Assembly (NCBI GenBank): GCA_964247695.1
Contig: CAXTVI010000006.1
Coordinates: 50,062 to 114,061, forward strand
From: Lichenicoccus sp964247695
GTDB lineage: Bacteria > Pseudomonadota > Alphaproteobacteria > Acetobacterales > Acetobacteraceae
Length of the DNA stretch: 64,000 bases
Direction: 5' to 3'
This document shows positions 48,609 through 57,486 of the stretch, piece by piece (position 1 is the stretch's first letter; the number at the start of each line of letters is the position of its first letter). The translations under genes were made by a program, and so were the position numbers. The notes below the pieces were generated by a model. The model did no database searches and was not told the origin of the DNA. It saw only the letters and a list, made by a program, of their open reading frames with translations.

Positions 48609-50561
48609 ATGAATGCCGGGATGAAGCTCCCGGTCGCCCCATTCCTCCTTGCCATCGCCCTGGCCGTGCCCGCAGCCGCTGCCGCGACACCGCTGCACCT
48701 GTTCCGGAGCGTCGCCATCTCGCCGGACGCACGCGAGGTCGCGAGCGTCGAGACGGATGACCTGCCGGCCGAAACGCAGCCGCCCGCGCGACTGCTGATC
48801 CGCGACCTCGACGGCGCCACCCACGCCGTCGACTTGCCGTGCGCCGGGCAACCGGGCTGCGTGCCATCCTCGCCGACATGGTCCGCGGACGGGCGGACGC
48901 TCGCGTTCCTGCTGGACGAGCCGGACGGCATCGGCACCGACATCGAGACGGTGGCCGACACCGGCGGCAGGCCACAGCGCCTGCTCGCATTCGCGGGACC
49001 GCTCGATGGATTGCGCTACGGGGCGGGCGGGCGGCTCGCGGTGCTGGCGACCGCCAACGCGCACAAGCGGGTCGGCGCCACCCAGGCGGCGGCGGCCATG
49101 CAGGGCGAGATCGGGGTTGCGTTCGACGAGCAGCGCATCGCCGTGGTGGAACATGCGGCGTTGCGCTTCGTCTCGCCGCCCGACCTCTATGTCTACGAGT
49201 ACGACTGGCGCCCGGATGGCGGCTTCGTCGCGACCGCAGCCCACGGCAACGGCGACAGCAACTGGTGGGTGGCGCGGCTCTATGCCTTCGAGCCTTCGGG
49301 CGCTGTCCGTACCCTGTTCACGCCTGGCCCGCGCGAGCAGCTCGCCGCCCCGGTGGTGTCGCCGGACGGACGCAGCGTCGGCTTCATCGGCGGCTGGATG
49401 AGCGATTTCGGCTCGACCGGCGGCGACGCGTTCCTGCTGCGCCTCGACGCCTCCGGCGCGAAGCCGGTGGATCTCACGCCGGGGCTGCATGCCACCGTCA
49501 CCTCCATCGACTGGCATTGCGGTGACGCCCTGACCGCCACGACGCTCATGGCCGGGCGCAGCACGGTGGCGACGTTGGGCGAGGGCCGCGCGCCGCGGGT
49601 GCTGTGGTCGGGCGAGCGCATGCTGTCCGCCGGCGGCTGGAACCTCTCGCTGTCCTGCAGCCGGCAGGGTTCGGCGGCGGTGTCGGAGAGCTTCGCCGAC
49701 GCCCCTGAGATCGTGGCTGGGCCGATCGGCGCCTGGCGGCCGCTCACGCACGCCAATGCCGGGCAGGTGGCGCCCGGGATCGCGCGCTCGATCACCTGGA
49801 GGAATGACGGGCTCGACGTGCAGGGCTGGCTGATCGAGCCCGTGCAGGGCTCCCGCACGGCCCGGCGGCCGATGATCGTCGATGTGCATGGCGGCCCGGA
49901 AGCCGCGGCGACCCCGGCCTTCCCGTCCTCGCGGGGTGCGCTGCGCGGCTGGCTCGAGCAGGGCTGGGACGTGTTCGAGCCGAACTATCGCGGCAGCTTC
50001 GGCGAGGGCGAGGCGTTCGCGGCCGGCAGCATACGCGACATCGGCGGCGGCGACTGGCGCGACGTGCTGAGTGGCGTCGATGCGGCCGAGCGCAGCGCCC
50101 GCATCGACGATGCGAGGCTCGGCATCACCGGCGGTTCCTATGGCGGGTACATGACGATGTGGGCGGTGACGCAGACGCACCGTTTCCGTGCCGGAGTCGC
50201 CGATGCCGGTGTCTCGGACTGGCTGTCGATCGAGGGCGAGGCTCCGCAGGCCGGCTCGGACGAAGTGAATTTCGGCGGCTCCGTTTATGACAATCCGAAG
50301 CCGTATCTCGACGCATCGCCGATCATGCACATGCGCGGGGTTTCGACGCCGGTGCTGGTCGCGGTCGGCGAGCGCGATGTCGAATGCCCGATGCCGCAGA
50401 GCCAGGAATTCTTCACCGCGTTGCAGGCCCTGGATGTGCCGGCCAGTTTCATCGTCTATGCCGGCGAGGGCCACGCGCTGGTGCGGGAAGCCGATCGCGA
50501 GGATCTGCGCCGGCGCAGCACCGACTGGTTCCGGCGATGGTTCGCCGGCGCGCAGAGATAG
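48609..50561 (+). CDS. Exported S9-family (prolyl oligopeptidase-like) peptidase
   Basis: A 650-residue protein. A signal peptide at residues 1-27 precedes a beta-propeller of about 360 residues and a C-terminal alpha/beta hydrolase. The catalytic triad is visible: Ser510 in TGGSYGGYM, Asp590 in VGERDVECP and His622 in AGEGHALV. DVHGGPEAA forms the oxyanion side. It cleaves peptides in the periplasm. ATG at 48609; an ATG at 48621 is in frame too. Its stop lies 2 bp from that of the convergent exported protein. Confidence 0.9.
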   Translation: MNAGMKLPVAPFLLAIALAVPAAAAATPLHLFRSVAISPDAREVASVETDDLPAETQPPARLLIRDLDGATHAVDLPCAGQPGCVPSSPTWSADGRTLAFLLDEPDGIGTDIETVADTGGRPQRLLAFAGPLDGLRYGAGGRLAVLATANAHKRVGATQAAAAMQGEIGVAFDEQRIAVVEHAALRFVSPPDLYVYEYDWRPDGGFVATAAHGNGDSNWWVARLYAFEPSGAVRTLFTPGPREQLAAPVVSPDGRSVGFIGGWMSDFGSTGGDAFLLRLDASGAKPVDLTPGLHATVTSIDWHCGDALTATTLMAGRSTVATLGEGRAPRVLWSGERMLSAGGWNLSLSCSRQGSAAVSESFADAPEIVAGPIGAWRPLTHANAGQVAPGIARSITWRNDGLDVQGWLIEPVQGSRTARRPMIVDVHGGPEAAATPAFPSSRGALRGWLEQGWDVFEPNYRGSFGEGEAFAAGSIRDIGGGDWRDVLSGVDAAERSARIDDARLGITGGSYGGYMTMWAVTQTHRFRAGVADAGVSDWLSIEGEAPQAGSDEVNFGGSVYDNPKPYLDASPIMHMRGVSTPVLVAVGERDVECPMPQSQEFFTALQALDVPASFIVYAGEGHALVREADREDLRRRSTDWFRRWFAGAQR

Positions 50562-50563
50562 GA

Positions 50564-51046
50564 CTACTGCAGGCCGATGGTCTCGCGTGTCCTGGCGTCG
50601 ATGACCTGCAGCGCCTGGTAGGCGGCACTGCCACGCGCGGTCCGAACCAGCCGCACCGCGACCGGATTGGCGGCGAGCGCGGTATTCCCGACCAGATAGT
50701 CGTGCTGGCCGTTCCTGAGCGCGTCGATGCCGAAGACGAGGCCGCTGCGCGGATCGTCCTCGTCGTGCAGGATGCAGAGATTGTCGCGTTGGCAGGCGAT
50801 GCGCCCGGGACCGACGAGCAACTCGGTCCCGGGCGGGATCGTCGTCGCCTCCGACAGCACATCGGAGACCGTCTCCATGTGCCGGCCCTTCGGCACGGGC
50901 CGCACGTCGGCAACCGGTGGCTGCTGGCCGACGGTGGCGGAACTGATCGCGGGCGACGGGTTGGCGCCCGCGAGGGAGAGCATGCCGGCGGCGACACCGA
51001 GCAGCACAGCCCATGGCAGCGGACGGCGCAGTCGGACGAACGACAT
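50564..51046 (-). CDS. Exported hypothetical protein
   Basis: A 160-residue protein with a signal peptide (MSFVRLRRPLPWAVLLGVAAGMLSLAGA). The mature part has two Cys in RIACQRDNLCILHDEDD, possibly a disulfide. No family was recognised. The ATG at 51046 is chosen for the signal peptide; the open frame continues upstream to 51259 through AT-richer DNA that looks non-coding. It is convergent with the S9 peptidase and divergent from the ThDP enzyme. Confidence 0.6.
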   Translation of the reverse strand: MSFVRLRRPLPWAVLLGVAAGMLSLAGANPSPAISSATVGQQPPVADVRPVPKGRHMETVSDVLSEATTIPPGTELLVGPGRIACQRDNLCILHDEDDPRSGLVFGIDALRNGQHDYLVGNTALAANPVAVRLVRTARGSAAYQALQVIDARTRETIGLQ

Positions 51047-51125
51047 GGTGGCGGAACCTGTTTCCTTGACGACTACATCATGTCGCTGGCGATATGTCCG
51101 TAAAAGCAACGAGATCGTGAACCAG

Positions 51126-51139
51126 CTGCTTTGACGATC
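51126..51139 (-). promoter_or_regulatory. 14-mer shared with the DUF2125 upstream region
   Basis: CTGCTTTGACGATC here also occurs at 38180-38193. In both places it lies in an AT-richer gap, 80-97 bp upstream of a minus-strand gene for an exported protein. The 273-bp gap 51047-51319 also holds the palindrome GTTCGAAC at 51169-51176. No gene is seen in this gap. Confidence 0.3.
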
Positions 51140-51319
51140 TGTTACTGATCTTGGATTGATCAATACTTGTTCGAACGGCTCGGTAACGTGTTGTTGTCGA
51201 CGCGTCCCGCCTGGCGACCGGTTATTACAGTCGCTCGACGGAACCCAGCCGGTTCTCACCAGGGCTGACGCCGGCGCCCGCTCCCGGCATGATGCCGCCC
51301 GGCAACCGGGAGAACCGCC

Positions 51320-53056
51320 ATGTCAGAACCCACCGCCTCCCGTCCGGCTTCCTCCGGTGCGGCCGCATCCTCGGGCGTCGCCCGCGCGGCCGCGATCGCC
51401 CCCCGCCGGGGGGCGCAGTTGCTGCTCGAACTGCTGGACAGCGAGGGGGTCGAGTACATCTTCGGCAACCCCGGTACCACCGAGTTGCCGCTGATCGACG
51501 CGCTGCTGTCGACGACGCAGATCGACTACGTGCTGGCCCTGCAGGAGGCGAGCGTGGTCGCGATGGCGGACGGCTATGCGCAGGCGGCGCGGCGGCCGGG
51601 CTTCATCAACCTGCACACCGCGGGCGGTCTCGGGCACGGGCTCGGCAACCTGCTCAACGCCTCGATCTCCGGCACCCCGCTGGTGGTGACCGCGGGCCAG
51701 CAGGACAGCCGGCATGCGCTGATGGACCCGCTGCTGTTCGGCGATCTCGTCGGCATCGCGGCTCCCAGCGTCAAGTGGGCGCGCGAGGTCACGCATGTCG
51801 ACCAGTTGCCGATCCTGGTGCGGCGCGCCTTCCTCGATTGCGCGGCCGCTCCGTCCGGGCCGGTGTTCCTGTCGCTGCCGATGGACATGATGGAGGCGAT
51901 GACGAGCATTGCCGTGCCCGAGCGCTCGAGCATCGACACCGCTTCGGTGGCGGGCTCGCTCGACCGCATGGCCGACCTGCTGGCCTCGGTGGCGCCCGGC
52001 CGTCTCGCCCTGATCGCGGGCGACGAGGTCAGCGCCCGGGGGGCCACCGACGAGATGGTACTGCTGGCCGACGCGCTCGGAGCACCGGTGTATGGCTCGT
52101 CCTGGCCGGCGCACCTGCCGTTCCCGACCGCGCATCCGCTCTGGAGCGGCAACCTGCCGACCCGCGCCAACGAGATCGCCGAGGTGCTGTCCAACTACGA
52201 CGCGCTGTTCGCGCTCGGCGGCAAGTCGGTGATCACCATCCTCTACACCGAGGGTTCTGCGGTGCCGGAGAGCTGCCGGGTGTTCCAGCTCTCGACGGAT
52301 GTGCGCGACCTGGGCCGGTCATATCCCACGGAGCTGTCCCTGCAGGGCGACATCCAGGCCTCGCTGCGCGTGCTGGTGCCGATGCTGCGCCAGCGGGTGG
52401 CGCCGCGACGCGACGCGCACGATCGGGTGGCGGCGGCGCATGCGGAGGCGATGCGGGCGCGCCGCGAGGCGCTCGCGGCGCAGGCCGACCGCGAGGCGGG
52501 CCAGCCGGTGACCACCCCGCTGGTCGCGGCGCGCGAGGTGCTGCGCGCGATCGGGCCGAAGATTCCGATCGTTGACGAGGCGATCGCCACATCGGGGCAC
52601 CTGCGCTCCCTGCTCTACAGCGAGAGCGTGCGGCAGTACGCCTTCCTGCGTGGCGGGGCGCTGGGCTGGGGTCTGCCGGCCTCGGTCGGCTACAGCCTGG
52701 GCATCGGCCGCGAGCCGGTGGTGTGCCTGGTAGGCGACGGAGCGGCGCTGTATTCGCCGCAGGCGCTGTGGACCGCGGCGCACGAGAAGCTGCCGGTGAC
52801 CTTCGTGGTGATGAACAACCGCGAGTACAACATCCTCAAGAACTTCATGAAGGGGCAGGCGCACTACCTGTCGCGCGCCTCGAACCGCTTCATCGCCATG
52901 GACCTGGTCGACCCGCCGATCGACTACCTGGCGCTGGCCGCCTCGATGGGGGTCCCGGCGCGTCGTGTCGAGCGAGCCTCCGACATCGCCGCCGCGGTCG
53001 AGGCCGGCATCGCATCCGGCCTGCCGAACCTGATCGAGGTGCCGATCTCGGTCTAG
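51320..53056 (+). CDS. Thiamine diphosphate-dependent enzyme, benzoylformate decarboxylase-like
   Basis: A 578-residue ThDP enzyme with the three-domain order of benzoylformate decarboxylase and acetolactate synthase. An unusual Ala/Ser-rich extension of about 30 residues precedes the first domain. ThDP activation Glu lies in VLALQEASVVAMADGYAQA. The Mg-ThDP motif GDGAALYSPQALWTAAHEKLPVTFVVMNN is near residues 475-503. NLHTAGGLGHGLGN keeps the His70-equivalent. FGNPGTTELP has Thr where the P. putida enzyme has Ser26, and no His is seen at the His281 position. Benzoylformate is thus not assured as substrate. Confidence 0.85.
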   Translation: MSEPTASRPASSGAAASSGVARAAAIAPRRGAQLLLELLDSEGVEYIFGNPGTTELPLIDALLSTTQIDYVLALQEASVVAMADGYAQAARRPGFINLHTAGGLGHGLGNLLNASISGTPLVVTAGQQDSRHALMDPLLFGDLVGIAAPSVKWAREVTHVDQLPILVRRAFLDCAAAPSGPVFLSLPMDMMEAMTSIAVPERSSIDTASVAGSLDRMADLLASVAPGRLALIAGDEVSARGATDEMVLLADALGAPVYGSSWPAHLPFPTAHPLWSGNLPTRANEIAEVLSNYDALFALGGKSVITILYTEGSAVPESCRVFQLSTDVRDLGRSYPTELSLQGDIQASLRVLVPMLRQRVAPRRDAHDRVAAAHAEAMRARREALAAQADREAGQPVTTPLVAAREVLRAIGPKIPIVDEAIATSGHLRSLLYSESVRQYAFLRGGALGWGLPASVGYSLGIGREPVVCLVGDGAALYSPQALWTAAHEKLPVTFVVMNNREYNILKNFMKGQAHYLSRASNRFIAMDLVDPPIDYLALAASMGVPARRVERASDIAAAVEAGIASGLPNLIEVPISV

Positions 53057-53060
53057 GCTA

Positions 53061-53540
53061 TTACCAACTGGGCCACAGACCGGGTGTCGCCAGTTCGAGC
53101 AGGCTCCGATCCGGATCGCGCACGTACAGGCTGATGCCGCCGCGGGGCCAGGTGATGCGGCTTTCCACCGGAATTCCAAGACGGGCGAGATGCGCCTCCC
53201 AGGCCGTGATCTCGCCGAGCGGGACGGCGAGGCAGAGATGCACCGCGCCGCCGCCGTCATGCGGCGGGATCGCGCCGCCGCCATCGGTGGGCGTCGGGCG
53301 TGTCGAGGCGCCGCGCAGGAACAGCAGCAGGATGCTCGATCCGGGAATGGCGAGGCCGGCCATGCGATCGTCACGCAGGAACAGCTCGAAGCCGAACACG
53401 CGCCGGTAGAAGGCCTGCGCCAGGTCGAGGTCGGCGACATAGACCGAGGTCTCGAGCAGGTGGCTGACCCTCGGATGGCGCGGTCCCGGCTCCTGGGGCT
53501 CGGGCTTCGCAAACTCGAGCTCCGGCGGCGGAGTGTTCAT
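53061..53540 (-). CDS. VOC-family (glyoxalase/bleomycin-resistance fold) protein
   Basis: A 159-residue protein with a Pro/Glu-rich N-terminal 25 residues followed by one VOC domain. The domain begins LLETSVYVADLDLAQAFYRRVFGF and ends ISLYVRDPDRSLLELATPG, with likely metal-ligand His and Glu at the expected places. It is probably a metal-dependent dioxygenase, isomerase or lyase of unknown substrate. It is convergent with the ThDP gene, 4 bp apart, and divergent from the response regulator. Confidence 0.85.
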   Translation of the reverse strand: MNTPPPELEFAKPEPQEPGPRHPRVSHLLETSVYVADLDLAQAFYRRVFGFELFLRDDRMAGLAIPGSSILLLFLRGASTRPTPTDGGGAIPPHDGGGAVHLCLAVPLGEITAWEAHLARLGIPVESRITWPRGGISLYVRDPDRSLLELATPGLWPSW

Positions 53541-53574
53541 GTCCCATCCTCCTGCAACCTCGGAACGAGCGAGG

Positions 53575-53600
53575 CGCTTAACGCTGCAATATTGTAAGCG
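53575..53600. promoter_or_regulatory. Dyad in the VOC/response-regulator gap
   Basis: CGCTTA (53575-53580) and TAAGCG (53595-53600) are inverted repeats 14 nt apart in the 90-bp gap between divergent starts. The AT-rich CAATATTG sits between them, where a -10 element could lie. Confidence 0.25.
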
Positions 53601-53630
53601 GCGTGCCGGCTCGGGCTGAAGGGATACGCG

Positions 53631-54032
53631 ATGTGCGACCTGTTGTTGCTCGACGACGATCCGCTGGTGCGGAGCACGCTCGGCGATGCCCTGCGCGATG
53701 CCGGTCTCGGCGTCAGGGAGGTGGCCAGCGAGTCGGAGGCCCTGGCGGTGCTGCGCGACGAGCCGGCCAAGCCAGATGTCCTGATCACCGACCTGGATCT
53801 GCGCACCGGCCGCAACGGGTTCGTGGTCGCCGCAATCGCCCAGGCGCTGCTGCCGACGATCAAGGTGGTGTACATCACCGGCCGGCCGGACGTGCTCGAG
53901 GGCCGCGTGCTGCGTGCCGGCGAGCGGGTGCTGGCGAAGCCGTTCCGGCCGAGCCAGCTGATCGTGCTGCTGCGTGAGCTCGGAGTCGTCGACGCGGGTT
54001 CCGGACCGCGGCAGCCCGGCGGTTCCGCCTGA
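53631..54032 (+). CDS. Single-domain response regulator
   Basis: A 133-residue receiver domain without an output domain. LLLLDDDPLVR holds the acidic pair (residues 8-10), Asp54 in VLITDLDLR is the phosphorylation site, YITGRPD has the Thr, and LAKPFRPSQL has the conserved Lys-Pro. It is followed by a short Gly/Pro tail. It probably receives phosphate from an unlinked sensor kinase. It lies 49 bp before hslV on the same strand. Confidence 0.9.
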   Translation: MCDLLLLDDDPLVRSTLGDALRDAGLGVREVASESEALAVLRDEPAKPDVLITDLDLRTGRNGFVVAAIAQALLPTIKVVYITGRPDVLEGRVLRAGERVLAKPFRPSQLIVLLRELGVVDAGSGPRQPGGSA

Positions 54033-54081
54033 GGCGCATGCTGCTTGCGCGGCCGGCGGGACTGACTATCTAACCGCCATC

Positions 54082-54669
54082 ATGCAGACACATCAGACGA
54101 CCGGCCACGACCCCATCGGCTGGCACGGCACGACCATCCTGTGCGTCCGGCGCGGCGCCCAGGTCGCGATGGCGGGTGACGGACAGGTCACCCTCGGACA
54201 GACCGTCATCAAGGGCAACGCCCGCAAGGTGCGCCGGATCGGTCCGGGCGGCACCATCCTGTCGGGTTTCGCCGGCGCCACCGCCGATGCCTTCACTCTG
54301 CTGGAGCGCCTGGAGGCCAAGCTCGAGCGCTATCCGAGCCAGCTCGAGCGCGCCTGCGTCGAGCTTGCCAAGGACTGGCGCACCGACCGCTACCTGCGCC
54401 GGCTGGAAGCGATGATGGCGGTCGCGGACGAGACCCGCTCCTTCACCCTGACCGGCAACGGGGATGTGCTCGAGCCCGAGGACGGGGTGATCGCGATCGG
54501 CTCGGGGGGCAACTACGCGCTCTCGGCGGCGCGCGCGCTGATGGATGTGGACGGGCTGACGGCGGAAGAGGTGGCGCGCCGGGCGATGCGCATCGCCGCC
54601 GACATCTGCGTCTATACGAACCATTCGCTCATCGTCGAAACCCTGGACACGTCGGGAGGCTCACGCTGA
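54082..54669 (+). CDS. hslV: ATP-dependent protease peptidase subunit HslV
   Basis: A 195-residue threonine protease. Like other alphaproteobacterial HslV it carries a propeptide: the catalytic Thr17 in WHGTTILCVR must be freed by cleavage after Gly16. E. coli HslV instead has Thr immediately after Met. Family blocks VAMAGDGQVTLGQ and YLRRLEAMMAV are present. It forms a two-ring dodecamer capped by HslU. The stop shares one base with the hslU start (TGATG). Confidence 0.95.
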   Translation: MQTHQTTGHDPIGWHGTTILCVRRGAQVAMAGDGQVTLGQTVIKGNARKVRRIGPGGTILSGFAGATADAFTLLERLEAKLERYPSQLERACVELAKDWRTDRYLRRLEAMMAVADETRSFTLTGNGDVLEPEDGVIAIGSGGNYALSAARALMDVDGLTAEEVARRAMRIAADICVYTNHSLIVETLDTSGGSR

Positions 54670-55991
54670 TGGACGTCCCGACCTATTCCCCGCGTGAGAT
54701 CGTCTCCGAGCTCGACCGGTTCATCGTCGGACAGACCGACGCCAAGCGGGCAGTCGCGATCGCGCTGCGCAACCGCTGGCGCCGTGCCCAGCTCGCGGAC
54801 GACCTGCGCGAGGAGGTGGTGCCGAAGAACATCCTGATGATCGGACCGACCGGCTGCGGCAAGACCGAGATCGCGCGGCGTCTCGCCAAGCTCGCCCAGG
54901 CGCCGTTCCTCAAGGTCGAGGCGACCAAGTTCACCGAGGTCGGCTATGTCGGCCGCGACGTCGAGAGCATCGTGCGCGACCTGGTCGAGGTCAGCATCAC
55001 CATGCTGCGCGACATGCGCCGGCGTGACGTGCAGGCCCGCGCGGAGCTCGCCGCCGAGGACCGGCTGGTCAATGCGCTGGTCGGCGAGACCGCGAGCGCC
55101 GACACCAAGGGCAAGTTCCGCCGCATGCTGCGCGATGGCGAGCTGGAGGCCAAGGAGGTCGAGGTCGCCATCGCCGATCCGCAAGGGCAGCCGATGGGGG
55201 GCATGGACATTCCCGGCATGCCGGGCGGCAGCGTCATCAATCTCGGCGAGATGATGAAGGGCATGTTCAACAAGCAGGCGACGCCGCGCCGGATGACGGT
55301 GGAGGCGGCCCGGACGGCGCTGCAGCGCGAGGAGGCCGACCGGCTGCTCGACAATGACAGCCTGACCCGCGAGGCGGTGGCGCACGCGCAGGACCATGGC
55401 ATCGTGTTCCTCGACGAGATCGACAAGGTATGCGCGCGCTCCTCCGAGGGCGGCGGCTTCCGCGGCGGCGACGTGTCGCGCGAGGGGGTGCAGCGTGACC
55501 TGCTGCCGCTGATCGAGGGCACCACGGTCTCCACCAAGTATGGCCCGGTGAAGACCGACCACATCCTGTTCATCGCCTCCGGGGCGTTCCATCTTGCCAA
55601 GCCGGCCGACCTGCTGCCCGAGCTGCAGGGCCGGCTGCCGATCCGCGTCGAGCTGGCGCCGCTGTCGCGCGACGACCTGCGCCGCATCCTGACGGAGCCG
55701 GAGCATTCGCTGCTCAAGCAGTATACCGCCCTGATGCGCACGGAGCGGCTGGCGCTGGATTTCAGCGAGGACGCGATCGACGCGCTGGCCGACCTCGCCG
55801 CCGACATCAACGACCGGGTCGAGAACATCGGCGCCCGGCGGCTGGCCACCGTGCTGGAGCGGCTGCTGGAGGAGGTGAGCTTCACCGCCAGCGACCGGCC
55901 GGGCGACACGGTCCGGATCGATGCGGGCTACGTCCGCGACAAGGTGGCGCCGCTGGCCCAGAAGGGCGACCTCAGCCGCTTCATCCTGTAG
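54669..55991 (+). CDS. hslU: ATP-dependent protease ATPase subunit HslU
   Basis: A 440-residue AAA+ unfoldase. Walker A GPTGCGKT is at residues 59-66. The pore-loop region VEATKFTEVGYVGRD (GYVG) follows. An intermediate domain of about 120 residues comes next, then Walker B GIVFLDEIDKV and sensor-2 NIGARRL. The C-terminus DLSRFIL matches the tail that inserts into HslV. It overlaps hslV by 1 bp and unfolds substrates for it. Confidence 0.96.
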   Translation: MDVPTYSPREIVSELDRFIVGQTDAKRAVAIALRNRWRRAQLADDLREEVVPKNILMIGPTGCGKTEIARRLAKLAQAPFLKVEATKFTEVGYVGRDVESIVRDLVEVSITMLRDMRRRDVQARAELAAEDRLVNALVGETASADTKGKFRRMLRDGELEAKEVEVAIADPQGQPMGGMDIPGMPGGSVINLGEMMKGMFNKQATPRRMTVEAARTALQREEADRLLDNDSLTREAVAHAQDHGIVFLDEIDKVCARSSEGGGFRGGDVSREGVQRDLLPLIEGTTVSTKYGPVKTDHILFIASGAFHLAKPADLLPELQGRLPIRVELAPLSRDDLRRILTEPEHSLLKQYTALMRTERLALDFSEDAIDALADLAADINDRVENIGARRLATVLERLLEEVSFTASDRPGDTVRIDAGYVRDKVAPLAQKGDLSRFIL

Positions 55992-56001
55992 GCTCGGCGC
56001 G

Positions 56002-56466
56002 ATGCAGGACACCGACAGCCCGAGCGACCCGTTCGTCGTGCCCGAGGAGGCGACCGCCGCCGGGGCGATCGCCGCCATCGGCGAGGAACTCGACGTGTTC
56101 GACGACTGGATGCAGCGCTACCAGTACATCATCGAGCTGGGCCGCAAGCTGCCATCGTTCCCCGAGCGGTGGACCGACGACGCGCACCGGGTGCCGGGCT
56201 GCCAGAGCCGGGTCTGGATGGAGGCGGCGCTCGCGGACGGGGTGCTGCGGCTGGCCGGCGCCTCGGACGCTGCCATCGTCTCGGGCCTGATCGCGATGCT
56301 GCTGCGGGTCTATTCGGGCCGTACGCCTGCCGAGGTGCTGGCCACCGACCCGGTGTTCCTGAGGGATCTTGGGTTGCTGGAGGCGCTGTCCACCAATCGC
56401 GGCAATGGCATAGCGGCCATGGCGCGGGCGGTGCAGCAGGCCGCGCGACAGGCCGCCGCCGCCTGA
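56002..56466 (+). CDS. sufE: SufE-family cysteine desulfurase sulfur acceptor
   Basis: A 154-residue protein. The sulfur-accepting Cys67 is in RVPGCQSRVWM. The preceding YQYIIELGRKLPSFPE and the downstream TPAEVLATDP and GLLEALSTNRGNG are SufE blocks. It accepts persulfide from SufS for iron-sulfur cluster assembly. It begins 10 bp after hslU. The rest of the suf operon is not in the window. Confidence 0.92.
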   Translation: MQDTDSPSDPFVVPEEATAAGAIAAIGEELDVFDDWMQRYQYIIELGRKLPSFPERWTDDAHRVPGCQSRVWMEAALADGVLRLAGASDAAIVSGLIAMLLRVYSGRTPAEVLATDPVFLRDLGLLEALSTNRGNGIAAMARAVQQAARQAAAA

Positions 56467-56499
56467 TCCTTGGCTCCAGCGCCGCGGCGCAGCATGATT

Positions 56500-56515
56500 T
56501 GGCACGTTTGATGCT
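56500..56515 (+). promoter_or_regulatory. Sigma-54-like promoter element upstream of cyoA
   Basis: TGGCACGTTTGATGCT has the invariant GG at 56501-56502 and GC at 56513-56514 ten bases apart, with one mismatch (ATGC for TTGC) in the -12 element. It lies about 90 bp before the cyoA start. Matches at this level are expected a few times by chance in a window this size, so this is suggestive only. Confidence 0.25.
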
Positions 56516-56595
56516 GGCCCAGCGCGGCCGGGGGTTCTATGGTCCCGCCGTTTTGCGGACCTGTCCGCCGGACCTGGACTGGTCTGCCTGGCTCG

Positions 56596-57486
56596 ATGGA
56601 GCGCGTAGTGAAGAACAACAAACCCCGATGGTTGCCGGGTGCGGGCGCACTCGGAGCATTATTCACGCTGGGCGGCTGCCAGCTCGACGTGCTCGACCCG
56701 ATGGGCAGCATCGGACAGCAGGAAAAGAGCCTCATCATCCTGGCGACCTGGCTGATGCTGATCGTCGTCGTGCCGGTGATCACGCTGACCCTGGTGTTCG
56801 CCTGGCGCTACCGGGCCACCAACACCAACGCCACCTACATGCCGAATTGGGCGCATTCGCGTCCGGTGGAGACGGTGGTGTGGGCGGTGCCGATCGCCAT
56901 CATCGCGGTGCTCGCGGTCATCACCTGGAAGACCACGCACGACCTCGACCCGTACCGGCCGCTGACCTCGAGCCGCAAGCCGGTGGTGATCGACGTGGTG
57001 GCGCTCGACTGGAAGTGGATGTTCATCTACCCCGCGCAGGGCATCGCCACGGTCAACGAGATCGCCTTCCCGGTGAACACGCCGGTCGAGTTCCACATCA
57101 CCTCCGACAGCGTGATGAACTCCTTCTTCATCCCACGCCTGGGCAGCCAGATCTTCGCGATGGCGGGGATGGAGACCGCCCTGCACCTGATCGCGGACCA
57201 TCCCGGGAAGTATTTCGGCGAATCCGCACATTTCAGCGGCGCCGGGTTCTCGGACATGCATTTCAACGCGATCGCCACGACCGACGCGGGCTTCAACGCC
57301 TGGGTGGACAAGGTGCGGCATTCGGGCCGCAGCCTGGATGACGCGGACTACTCCCGTGTCGCAGCACCCAGCGAAAAGGTGCCGGCCACCTATTTCGCGA
57401 CGGTCCAGCATGGGCTGTTCGACCAGATCATCGCGAAATACCGGGGCAAGGCCCTCCACTTCAATTCCGGCATGAAGGCAGAGTGA
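56596..57486 (+). CDS. cyoA: Cytochrome bo3 ubiquinol oxidase subunit II
   Basis: A 296-residue lipoprotein. After a basic start, the hydrophobic segment ends in the lipobox TLGGC, then two membrane segments (IILATWLMLIVVVPVITLTLVFAW and VVWAVPIAIIAVLAVITW). The periplasmic cupredoxin-like domain follows with ALDWKWMFIYP and NSFFIPRLGSQIFAMAGM. As in quinol oxidases, the CuA ligands are absent. ATG at 56596 or GTG at 56608 may start it. The stop overlaps the GTG start of cyoB. Confidence 0.93.
   Translation: MERVVKNNKPRWLPGAGALGALFTLGGCQLDVLDPMGSIGQQEKSLIILATWLMLIVVVPVITLTLVFAWRYRATNTNATYMPNWAHSRPVETVVWAVPIAIIAVLAVITWKTTHDLDPYRPLTSSRKPVVIDVVALDWKWMFIYPAQGIATVNEIAFPVNTPVEFHITSDSVMNSFFIPRLGSQIFAMAGMETALHLIADHPGKYFGESAHFSGAGFSDMHFNAIATTDAGFNAWVDKVRHSGRSLDDADYSRVAAPSEKVPATYFATVQHGLFDQIIAKYRGKALHFNSGMKAE

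Noticed and set aside
47886..51014. A 1042-residue minus-strand open frame
   Set aside because: It lies opposite the FAS1 and S9 peptidase genes and has the His/Arg/Asp-rich composition of an antisense frame in GC-rich DNA.
51169..51176. GTTCGAAC as a possible tRNA T-loop
   Set aside because: No acceptor or anticodon stem could be built around it; it is an isolated palindrome in a promoter gap.
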